The position numbers were made by a program, and so were the translations under genes. Below, piece after piece: positions 1 through 6,306 of a stretch of DNA of 48,599 nucleotides. Under the pieces are notes generated by a model. That model was not told the DNA's origin and did not search any database. It was given only the letters and a program-made list of their open reading frames with translations. Numbering within the stretch: position 1 is the first letter of the stretch; every line of letters begins with the position of its first letter. The DNA lies in the NCBI RefSeq assembly GCF_000934755.1, contig NZ_JYNP01000048.1:1-48599 (forward strand), written 5' to 3'. The stretch comes from Desulfonatronovibrio magnus. Lineage in GTDB: Bacteria; Desulfobacterota; Desulfovibrionia; Desulfovibrionales; Desulfonatronovibrionaceae.

Positions 1-92
1 ACCCTGGAAGACTACCAGGTAGATAGGCCGGAAGTGTAAGCATGGCGACATGTTCAGCTAACCGGTACTAATAGTCCGTGAGTCTTAACCTA
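1..92 (+). rRNA. rrl: 23S ribosomal RNA, 3' end (partial)
   Basis: The window opens inside the last helix region of 23S rRNA. The conserved stretch GGTACTAATAGTCCGTGAG followed by CTTAACC is the usual bacterial 23S 3' end. The 5S gene follows about 40 bases later. The exact 3' end is estimated from the E. coli pattern. Confidence 0.92.
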
Positions 93-129
93 ACTATTAA
101 AAAACTTACCCTTATTAACTATACATTTT

Positions 130-247
130 GTTTCGGTGGCCATGGCGGAGGGGTCACACCCGACTCCATTTCGAACTCGGAAGTTAAGCCCTCCAGCGCC
201 GATGATACTTGGGGGCTACCCCTGGGAAAGTAGGTCGCTGCCGGAAC
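130..247 (+). rRNA. rrf: 5S ribosomal RNA
   Basis: About 117 bases with the hallmark 5S motifs ACCCGACTCCATTTCGAAC and GGAAGTTAAGCCC near the 5' half, and GGGAAAGTAGGTCGCTGCCG at the 3' end. The first bases (TTTCGGTGGC) pair with the last ones (GCTGCCGGAA) to close helix I. It sits in the normal 23S-5S order, and no tRNA gene lies between or directly after the two. The ends are set from helix I and may be off by 1-3 bases. Confidence 0.95.
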
Positions 248-268
248 ATCTCTTAAATGCCTTAAGGC

Positions 269-303
269 ACAAAAAAAGGGACTCATATGAGTCCCTTTTT
301 TTG
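269..303 (+). terminator. rRNA operon terminator
   Basis: Perfect hairpin AAAGGGACTCAT / ATGAGTCCCTTT with A- and T-runs on both sides, directly after 5S. The T-run makes it an intrinsic terminator of the rRNA operon. Because the A-run mirrors the T-run, it could also work from the other side. Confidence 0.93.
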
Positions 304-461
304 TGTGCTTATGTTGCTTTTCCGAAAAGACACTTCTTTACCAGCACTAAAGGCTGAATGCAACTGACTTCTCAACTAAGCCAAGCCTTCTGGATCAGCA
401 TCGAGCTACAACACGTTATGAGATGAAATATGGAGAAGAGTGAAGAATAAATCGTGGAACT
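304..461. other. Spacer after the rRNA operon, nothing recognised
   Basis: Between the rRNA terminator and the terminator of the next (minus-strand) gene. No tRNA, coding region or repeat was recognised. Confidence 0.5.
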
Positions 462-499
462 AAAAAAGGCCGCCTACTCCAGTTAAGGAATAGGCGCCC
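462..499 (-). terminator. Intrinsic terminator of the first Rpn gene
   Basis: Read on the minus strand, an arm containing GCGCCTATTCC pairs with GGAGTAGGCGGC and is followed by a run of T. It lies about 30 bases past the stop of the minus-strand gene at 528-1532. Confidence 0.75.
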
Positions 500-527
500 G
501 GAAAAATGAGAGGAGTTTATGAAAAGT

Positions 528-1532
528 TTAGTTGAGAACTTTGTTTACCAGTTGATCAAACTCTTCCACTGAGTTGACACGGTATGTTTTCTTGAAGAGC
601 GTATTAAGGATGTCTAAGGATTGAACAGATTTAATCTTTTCAGATAATGATTGTCCAACCACATCAAATCTTTCAGTTAAACTTTCAATGATTACTCTCT
701 GTAACGTACTGATTTCACCTTTCTGCTCCCAGTAAGGTTTACTCGTACGTTCCAGTTTCTCTTTAATTTCTTGTGCTGCTACGCCTAACATTTTTTCACC
801 CCCTGCAAAGTTTTTTACAGAATGGACAAGTCGTTTCCTATGAACTTTCCCTATGGAAAGAATATATCTTATGGATATTTCCAGATAATCTCTGGCTTCG
901 TCTCCATCCGGCAATTTTGCTATCAGGCTGTATATTTCATCAATTTTTGACTCAAGATCATCATAATGGATGTATTTGAGCAGTAAATGAAATATCTCCA
1001 TTACTATGCTTGTCTTAAAAGCTGCATCATCCATCCGGCCGATATCATGATGAATGTGGCGGAATTTAGGTACGAAATCTAAAAAATGTTCTGATGGCAG
1101 TTCAAAGTAATCCTCAAAATGAGTGCTGAACTTCCATGTGTCTTTGCCGTTATAAATAAGCACCGGAATAATCACAGGCAAGTGTGAACTCAGTTGATTA
1201 CTGTCTTTTAACTCAATCCATTTTTGAATTTCATAGTTGAGCATTTGCACTCTGGCAAACCAGTCAGGATAGCTCTTATGCTCGTATAAAAAATAAAGAC
1301 GCAGGGAATTAGCACTGCCTATGATATCGAGTGTGGCCATGACATCTGAGAAATACTCTTTCATTTCTCTGGATATAAATCCAGTCATAGATATGTGCAG
1401 ACTGTTCAGATCAACATGTCTTCGTATCTCGTATGGAATATAATACCTGATATAGTCAGCAACTACGTTCTTTCTTTTGAAGAAACCTTTAAAGCATTTA
1501 TCATGTGCCTGGCGGATGATTTCGTTTTCCAT
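528..1532 (-). CDS. Rpn family (PD-(D/E)XK) recombination-promoting nuclease / putative transposase_31
   Basis: About 334 residues. Members of this family (Rpn/YhgA-like, Pfam PF04754) are restriction-like-fold DNA endonucleases, annotated as 'transposases' for historical reasons; the E. coli Rpn proteins increase RecA-independent recombination. The predicted catalytic set is visible as D63 (FSDVMATL) and E84-x-K86 (LYEHKSYPD). A conserved hydrophobic core follows (HLPVIIPVLIYNG). The start at 1532 (MENEIIRQAHD) aligns with the paralogue at the far end of the window; a start 12 codons upstream (1568) is also open. The paralogue at 47363-48367 shares the same motifs in the same order. The gene is alone, with its own terminator, next to an rRNA operon and repeats, which is a typical mobile-gene setting. 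Whether it is an active nuclease here is inference. Confidence 0.85.
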   Translation of the reverse strand: MENEIIRQAHDKCFKGFFKRKNVVADYIRYYIPYEIRRHVDLNSLHISMTGFISREMKEYFSDVMATLDIIGSANSLRLYFLYEHKSYPDWFARVQMLNYEIQKWIELKDSNQLSSHLPVIIPVLIYNGKDTWKFSTHFEDYFELPSEHFLDFVPKFRHIHHDIGRMDDAAFKTSIVMEIFHLLLKYIHYDDLESKIDEIYSLIAKLPDGDEARDYLEISIRYILSIGKVHRKRLVHSVKNFAGGEKMLGVAAQEIKEKLERTSKPYWEQKGEISTLQRVIIESLTERFDVVGQSLSEKIKSVQSLDILNTLFKKTYRVNSVEEFDQLVNKVLN

Positions 1533-1669
1533 ACAGAAAAGTTTATCCCAGAATGTTTTGGTTTGCAAGCACCATCACAAACGTCTCCACGACCAATTTC
1601 AGGAGCCAATGAAATATTTTCATTTTTGCGGGCGACCTGATAAAGGGCAACGAGTATTATCATTATTGT

Positions 1670-1714
1670 AAGCTCCTCACCCGGGGGGACCGGTACCGAA
1701 CCTGCGAGTAACTG
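1670..1714 (-). repeat. 45-bp dispersed palindromic repeat, copy A
   Basis: Minus-strand copy of a 45-bp repeat that reads AGTTACTC-N-CAGGTTCGGT...GGTGAGGAGCTTA on its plus orientation, with a C/G-rich inverted repeat in the centre. Five further copies are at 5251, 9173, 34425, 34708 and 46030. It marks one end of the longer composite element 1670-2062. Confidence 0.85.
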
Positions 1715-2062
1715 TCTTTAAAGTGGAGCCTGCATCCTGCAGGCTATGTAATTCCGGGCGGCTGGAAGCCGCCTCCACATTGAAGATTAGTCCCGTATTG
1801 GACATTGGGACAGTCCCCGCGAGGTACTATAAAAATGATTGATGCTGCATTGGTTCCTGGAAGAAATTTGCTTTGATGAAAAAATCTACACAGCGAGGGA
1901 CAGTCCCCCTCCGGGCTGTAAGCCTCCGGGCAGGAAGCTGTGCCTGGCGTAAAGCGCTCATCTTTGACGGAATTTTTCAGGCAAATGTGCATCAATCATA
2001 AGCAAAAATCGTAAAAATATGAAAATTGTAACCGTTTGATTTTATTAGCAAAACGATTATAG
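1670..2062 (-). mobile_element. Composite non-coding repeat element, copy A (longest)
   Basis: From one end, the element holds the 45-bp repeat, then a module with TGGAGCCTGCATCCTGCAGG and GCCGCCTCCAC, and two GGGACAGTCCC motifs about 100 bases apart. Then comes a CTCCGGGC-rich stretch, a stretch with CATCTTTGACGGAA, and an AT-rich end with GATTTTATTAGCAAAACGAT. Large parts recur at 5251-5530 and, inverted, at 8981-9217, but internal modules differ. No transposase gene is inside, so it is a non-autonomous element if mobile. The ends are approximate, set by where similarity between copies stops. Confidence 0.7.
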
Positions 2063-2185
2063 TAATTAGTAAGAGAGGCTGAAGGTGGATGAGTAAAGGC
2101 TGAAAGGAAAAAAATAATGGCTGTGACAAAGGTAAGGCAGACAGGAGGACTGTTTATGTTTGAGGAAAATACACAAAGACTTGAG

Positions 2186-2213
2186 AGTTAAAAGTTATCG
2201 GTTAATTGTTAGT
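2186..2213 (+). repeat. Degenerate 7-bp tandem array (AGTTAAA-like, 4 units)
   Basis: Four consecutive heptamers: AGTTAAA, AGTTATC, GGTTAAT, TGTTAGT. The same family of units occurs upstream of mreB at 11150-11191. Confidence 0.55.
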
Positions 2214-2353
2214 ATCTGAAGAAAGAGGCTCCAAAATTTCAAACGCTTATAACTTATTCACGTCTGGGTGTTTAAAGGCCAAAAAAGAATCGTAATTTCA
2301 GTGTTTTGCATGAGAAGTTTTGACTTTCAAGTCAGATGAACATCTAAGTGCTT

Positions 2354-2385
2354 TGACATTTAGTACTGTTATGTTGTACTAAATG
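2354..2385 (+). promoter_or_regulatory. Inverted repeat over a promoter-like element
   Basis: CATTTAGTAC and GTACTAAATG form a perfect 10-bp inverted repeat with a 9-base spacer (2357-2385). TTGACA (2354-2359) overlaps the left arm and could be a -35 box; 17 bases further is TACTAA, a weak -10. Such symmetry over a promoter suggests an operator. The next gene starts 210 bases downstream, so the link to it is uncertain. Confidence 0.4.
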
Positions 2386-2595
2386 CTTGTCTGTAAATAT
2401 GGAATATACTGCTTCAGGGGCAGGTGAGCAATGGGCTTGTCAGTATTTTAATTGTTTTTTCTCAGCATTTATAGAATTTGTTTTCTGCTCATGTGCCTTT
2501 TCAGCAATTGTTTGAACCTGGAGAGCATGAAGCCTCTGTGTCGCATGCCAGGAGCTTATACCAGTAGTTAAACTGTCATAACAGGGAGGAGGAGA

Positions 2596-3222
2596 ATGAA
2601 GTTAGTTGTTTTTGGGGCAACAGGGAAGACAGGAAAGGAGGTCGTAAGGCAGGCTCTGCAAAAGGATTTTGATATTACAGTATTTGTACGTAACCCTGAC
2701 AAGGTTCTTTTAAGGCCTGCAAACCTGACAATCCTTCAGGGAGATGTTCTTGATCAGTCTGCTGTATCAAAAGCCGTGCAGGGCCAGGATGCAGTCATAT
2801 CAGTGCTGGGTGCCGGGATACGCAAGACAGATTTGAGGACAAAAGGGACGCGCAACATAGTTAAGGCCATGCAGGAACATGGCGTTAAACGCATTGTGAG
2901 CCAGTCTTCTTTGGGAATTGGGGAAACTATTGACAACCTTTCCATCATGGCCAGGTACTTATGTGTGCCGGTGTTTTTGAAAAATGCCTTGATTGATCAT
3001 GCGGGGCAGGAAGAACTGATAATGGAGAGCGAACTGGACTGGACTATTGTCAGATGTGCAGGCCTGACCAGTGGACCTTTGACTGAAAAGTATCAGCATG
3101 GCTTCACATCTAAAAAAAGTAATATCAAAGGGCGTATTTCCCGGGCTGATGTTGCCCATTTTATGCTCAGCCAACTCAAAGATTCATCCTACTTGAATAA
3201 GACTGTGAGCATTTCTTATTGA
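2596..3222 (+). CDS. NAD(P)-binding (NmrA/atypical SDR-like) protein
   Basis: 208 residues. The N-terminus holds a Rossmann dinucleotide-binding motif, GATGKTG, at residues 8-14, followed by an Arg in VFVRNPDK that would favour NADP. It then has the usual alternating strand/helix pattern with ILQGDVLD and DAVISVLG, as in the NAD(P)H-binding family PF13460 (BVR-B-like atypical short-chain dehydrogenases). The classic YxxxK catalytic motif is not evident, so it may be a reductase of unusual type or a redox-sensing binding protein. A good ribosome site (GGGAGGAGG) precedes the ATG. It is monocistronic and converges on gap. The substrate cannot be told from sequence. Confidence 0.85.
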   Translation: MKLVVFGATGKTGKEVVRQALQKDFDITVFVRNPDKVLLRPANLTILQGDVLDQSAVSKAVQGQDAVISVLGAGIRKTDLRTKGTRNIVKAMQEHGVKRIVSQSSLGIGETIDNLSIMARYLCVPVFLKNALIDHAGQEELIMESELDWTIVRCAGLTSGPLTEKYQHGFTSKKSNIKGRISRADVAHFMLSQLKDSSYLNKTVSISY

Positions 3223-3237
3223 ATTTGACGTTTTTAT

Positions 3238-3291
3238 GGCAGGCACTGGGCAGCCAGCAGTAAAGAGAGCCGTAAGGGAAAAGTGCCTGCC
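3238..3291. terminator. Inverted repeat between convergent genes, possible bidirectional terminator
   Basis: GGCAGGCACT and AGTGCCTGCC are a perfect 10-bp inverted repeat with a 34-base loop, followed by TTATTTT on the plus strand and, outside the other arm, AAAACGTC on the minus strand. It lies between two convergent stop codons. The long loop makes it less certain. Confidence 0.5.
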
Positions 3292-3327
3292 TTATTTTAG
3301 AAAGTGTCTTTATCCAGCCAAGAGAGA

Positions 3328-4350
3328 TTATAGTCCCTTCTTAGAAACATAAGCTGCCATGTCCGCAAGGCGGCATGCATATCCCCACTCATTGTCATAC
3401 CAGGCCATCATCTTGGCAGTTGTACCTTCTCCTCCCATAATCATGGTGAATTCTTCATCTATGACGCTGGAATTGGATTCTGCAATAAAGTCTGAAGATA
3501 CCATGGGTTCTCTTGTAAAGCCGAGAATTCCTTTGAGGGGTCCTGAAGCAGCGTCTTCAAAGGCTTTTCTGTATTCTTCAGTGGTGGTACTCTTTTGTAG
3601 AATCAGGGTGCAGTCTACAACAGATACTGTCGGGGTGGGCACTCGCAAAGAAAAGCCATCGATCTTGCCTTTAAGTTCGGGTATAACCAAGGCTACGGCT
3701 TTGGCAGCACCGGTAGTTGTAGGTATGATATTGCACGCAGCAGCTCTTGCCCGCCTCAGATCCTTGTGGGGCAAATCAAGAATGCGCTGGTCATTGGTGT
3801 AAGCGTGGACTGTAGTCATGGTTCCGTGGTCAATGCCAAACATTTCATGCACTACCTTGACAGCAGGAGCAAGGCAGTTGGTGGTGCATGAAGCATTGGA
3901 AATAATATGATGCTTTTCAGGGTCATAGTCTTTTTCGTTGACACCGAGAACTACTGTGACATCCTCTTCTTTGGCTGGTGCAGAAATTATTACCTTTTTG
4001 GCTCCAGCCTGAATATGAAGTCCTGCCTTGGGACCGGTGCGGAAAATTCCAGTTGACTCCAGAACAATGTCCACTCCATTGTCCCGCCAGGGAATCTGTG
4101 AAGGATCTCTTTCGGCAAAGCTGTCAATTTCCCAGTCTTCAACAATGATTTTATCTTGTTTGACATCGACATTAAAAGGAAATCTCCTGTAATTAGTGTC
4201 ATATTTCAGAAGATGGGCATTGGTATTAATGTCGAAAAGATCATTAATAGCCACGACTTCCAGCTCGTTTTTATGTGTCTCAAGGATGGCCTTAAGGACT
4301 TGCCTGCCCACTCGACCGAATCCATTGATTCCTATTCTTGTTTTGCTCAT
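3328..4350 (-). CDS. gap: Type I glyceraldehyde-3-phosphate dehydrogenase
   Basis: About 340 residues. It oxidises glyceraldehyde-3-phosphate with NAD(P) and phosphate to 1,3-bisphosphoglycerate in cytoplasmic glycolysis/gluconeogenesis. The N-terminus is the Rossmann motif INGFGRVGR. The catalytic loop is [12 protein letters not shown] with the nucleophilic Cys. The C-terminal substrate and inter-subunit motifs ([23 protein letters not shown]) are intact. The start at 4350 ([10 protein letters not shown]) has AAGGA at a proper distance; an upstream in-frame start at 4395 adds 15 unconserved residues. It lies 223 bases downstream of a GAF-domain gene on the same strand. Confidence 0.97.
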   Translation of the reverse strand: MSKTRIGINGFGRVGRQVLKAILETHKNELEVVAINDLFDINTNAHLLKYDTNYRRFPFNVDVKQDKIIVEDWEIDSFAERDPSQIPWRDNGVDIVLESTGIFRTGPKAGLHIQAGAKKVIISAPAKEEDVTVVLGVNEKDYDPEKHHIISNASCTTNCLAPAVKVVHEMFGIDHGTMTTVHAYTNDQRILDLPHKDLRRARAAACNIIPTTTGAAKAVALVIPELKGKIDGFSLRVPTPTVSVVDCTLILQKSTTTEEYRKAFEDAASGPLKGILGFTREPMVSSDFIAESNSSVIDEEFTMIMGGEGTTAKMMAWYDNEWGYACRLADMAAYVSKKGL

Positions 4351-4440
4351 AACTTTATCCTTCAGTTTTATATGTTCAATGTTCACTCTACACATTTCAC
4401 TTCATAAACAATACGTAGATGAAAACAAATAATATGGTTG

Positions 4441-4460
4441 AAAAAAACCCTCAAATGGGT
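4441..4460 (-). terminator. Weak terminator after the GAF-domain gene
   Basis: On the minus strand ACCC-ATTTGA-GGGT is followed by seven T. The stem is only 4-5 bp, so this is tentative. Confidence 0.35.
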
Positions 4461-4573
4461 CAGGAATTACACAGGTATAAAAATATTAAAAAGAGAACAG
4501 TCGAAATGTGTTATATTTGAACGGTGTCAGAATAAATACATATATGCCCTGTGTCATACATTTAATAAAAGGT

Positions 4574-5137
4574 CTAATCTTCAAAAAGTCTGTACTCGAA
4601 TGCTTCCTGCAGTTCACAATCAAGTTTAAGTTTCTGATGCAGCCTTGCGTTTTCTATGGCTATGGCACTCAGATTGGCGACAATGGTCAAAAACTCAATT
4701 TCTTCATCAGTAAACTCCCGGCATGTTTCAGAGTAACCCCTGAGCACCCCGATGTACTGGTCTTCGATTTTAAGAGGTATGACCACAACAGATGCGATGC
4801 CTTCTTCTTTGGCCTTTTCAGGATACTGAAATCTTGGATCACTGCAGGCATTGTGAATGGTTACGTTTCTGCCTGACAATGCTTCCTGGTCAAGCCCGCT
4901 CTTTTCAACCCGCACAGCACCTTTACGGATATAACCCTTGCTTAGTCCATAAGAAGATCCGAGCATCAATCTTTTGCCTTCCTTATCCAAAAGTCTGATG
5001 GAAGCTGCTTTAAGCTTCATGGCTTCAGTGACCTGCCGGGAAATCTTGTGCAAAACTTTGGAAGGGTCCAAGCTTGAGTTAATGACCTTGGCCACTTCAT
5101 ACAGTGAATGATAATAGTCTTTTTCGGTTCCGCTCAT
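4574..5137 (-). CDS. Stand-alone GAF domain protein
   Basis: 187 residues, essentially one GAF domain (about residues 20-165). The protein starts with a helix (YHSLYEVAKVINSSLDPSKVL), has the core pattern ASIRLLDKEGKRLMLGSSYGLS, then VVVIPLKIEDQYIGVLRGYS and a closing helix (FLTIVANLSAIAIENARLH). GAF domains bind small ligands, haem or iron-sulfur centres, and usually sit in sensors. No kinase, GGDEF, HTH or phosphatase output domain is attached, so it must act through a partner or as a ligand-binding protein. Cysteines at NACSDPRF and SETCREF might bind a cofactor; this is a guess. A ribosome site (GAGGAGGT on the minus strand) precedes the ATG. Confidence 0.88.
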   Translation of the reverse strand: MSGTEKDYYHSLYEVAKVINSSLDPSKVLHKISRQVTEAMKLKAASIRLLDKEGKRLMLGSSYGLSKGYIRKGAVRVEKSGLDQEALSGRNVTIHNACSDPRFQYPEKAKEEGIASVVVIPLKIEDQYIGVLRGYSETCREFTDEEIEFLTIVANLSAIAIENARLHQKLKLDCELQEAFEYRLFED

Positions 5138-5211
5138 TAAGTACCTCCTCGTAAAAATACAGATTTATATGTTAGTTAAGATTTAAGATCCTGTCAAAGG
5201 AGCTGTAGGAG

Positions 5212-5229
5212 AACTTGAATTTTCAAGTT
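5212..5229. repeat. Short perfect inverted repeat
   Basis: AACTTGAA-TT-TTCAAGTT, upstream of the GAF-domain gene. Its two-base loop makes it a better protein-binding site than RNA hairpin. Related TCAAGT sequences recur near 2328 and 11132. Confidence 0.5.
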
Positions 5230-5250
5230 ACTGAATATCAGGCGTTTATT

Positions 5251-5294
5251 AGCTCCTCACCCGGGCGGCCCGGGACCGAACCTGCGAGTAACTG
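5251..5294 (-). repeat. 45-bp dispersed palindromic repeat, copy B
   Basis: Nearly identical to copy A (AGCTCCTCACCCGGG...GCGAGTAACT). The central CCCGGGCGGCCCGGG is strongly self-complementary. It forms the left end of the composite element 5251-5530. Confidence 0.88.
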
Positions 5295-5530
5295 AAAATG
5301 AGTCTCCTCTATGGACATTGGGACAGTCCCCGCGAGGAAACGTTAAAAAGTTTGATACTGCATTGGTTTTTGGCAAAAATCGGTTTTAATGAAAAAGTTT
5401 ACATAGCGAGGGACAGTCCCTGTGCCAAGCGCAAAGTTCCCATCTTTGACGGTACTTTTTTGGTAATTGTAAGTGAATCTTAAGGAAAAATCGTAACACA
5501 CTGAAAAACATAACAGCTTGAAATAATTGA
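5251..5530 (-). mobile_element. Composite non-coding repeat element, copy B
   Basis: It has the same order as copy A: the 45-bp repeat, GGACATTGGGACAGTCCC, GCGAGG, a stretch with ATACTGCATTGG, then GCGAGGGACAGTCCC, CATCTTTGACGG and an AT-rich end. It lacks the GCATCCTGCAGG module and the CTCCGGGC-rich stretch of copy A. It lies between the GAF gene and aat. Ends are approximate. Confidence 0.65.
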
Positions 5531-5547
5531 CATAAAAAAGTAGTTAC

Positions 5548-6255
5548 TTAGAAGTTTACCTGCTGCTGGTGAAAAATGTTTTGCCAGTTATGGTTAAGGC
5601 CCTTTTTAACGACGGCCCCTTGCAAGTTATGATAAAATATCCTGCCTGAAACCTCCTCTGCTCCGAAACGAAGCATATGCTGGGTAGTTTGCTGGCAATC
5701 TATAAAATGAAATTTGTTTTTAGCCAAAAAACCAACAAGTTTAACCAGGGCTACCTTGGAAGCATCAGGCAGGAAATAAAACATGGACTCTCCAAAAAAT
5801 GCCTTGCCCAGGGATACCCCATAAACTCCGCCAGCAAGCTTATTGTTGCTCCAGACTTCCACTGAATGAGCGTAACCTGATTTATGCAGACGAATATAAG
5901 CATCCATCATTTCAGGTACAATCCATGTTCCATTACCGTCCGGGCGTGACACGCCCGCGCAATACTCTATTACTCTTTCAAATGCCCTGTCTGCAGTGAC
6001 TGTGAAGCGTCCGGAATTCAGAGTGCGGCGCAGGCTGCGAGAGATATGCAGTTTCTCCGGATAAAGAATCAGCCTGGGGCTGGGAGCCCACCATAAGATG
6101 GGGGAGCCTGGGCTGTACCAGGGAAAAATACCCTTGGAATAGGCGTTAAGCAGTCGCTGTTCACTCAAGTCCCCGCCTATGGCAAGTAATCCATCCGGGT
6201 CAGCGTTTTCAGGGTGGGGAAATACCGTGCCCTTGGTCAGAAAAGATACACTCAC
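5548..6255 (-). CDS. aat: Leucyl/phenylalanyl-tRNA-protein transferase
   Basis: 235 residues, a normal length. Aat transfers Leu or Phe from its tRNA to proteins with N-terminal Arg or Lys, making an N-degron that ClpS hands to ClpAP. Family signatures are present: FPHPENADPDGLLAIGGDLS near the N-terminus, GIFPWYSPGSPILWW, then VEVWSNNKLAGGVYGVSLGKAFFGESMF and FIDCQQTTQHMLRFGAEEVSG (each conserved block seen in part). It is the third gene of clpS-clpA-aat, 51 bases after clpA, so pathway and gene order agree. Confidence 0.96.
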   Translation of the reverse strand: MSVSFLTKGTVFPHPENADPDGLLAIGGDLSEQRLLNAYSKGIFPWYSPGSPILWWAPSPRLILYPEKLHISRSLRRTLNSGRFTVTADRAFERVIEYCAGVSRPDGNGTWIVPEMMDAYIRLHKSGYAHSVEVWSNNKLAGGVYGVSLGKAFFGESMFYFLPDASKVALVKLVGFLAKNKFHFIDCQQTTQHMLRFGAEEVSGRIFYHNLQGAVVKKGLNHNWQNIFHQQQVNF

Positions 6256-6306
6256 TCATTTACTTTAAAGTTGAAAGTTAAATAGCTTTCTTTCATGACT
6301 GATAAA

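Larger units (their letters stand above)
2063..2595. other. Gene-free spacer upstream of the NAD(P)-binding protein gene
   Basis: Holds a short 7-bp-period array (2186-2213) and a perfect 10+10 bp inverted repeat over a promoter-like -35 (2357-2385). It also contains AT-rich sequence with no coding region of useful length. Confidence 0.6.

Noticed and set aside
136-357. Open frame over the 5S gene and terminator
   Set aside because: It runs through 5S rRNA and its terminator; no ribosome site and no protein-like composition.
304-461. tRNA gene after the rRNA operon
   Set aside because: No cloverleaf with TTC-type T-arm could be drawn here or in other spacers.
1463-1995. Small frames around the first composite repeat
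   Set aside because: Partly within repeat sequence or antisense to the Rpn gene; no shared protein among repeat copies.
4508-4876. 122-residue plus-strand frame opposite the GAF gene
   Set aside because: Antisense shadow of a convincing GAF-domain protein.
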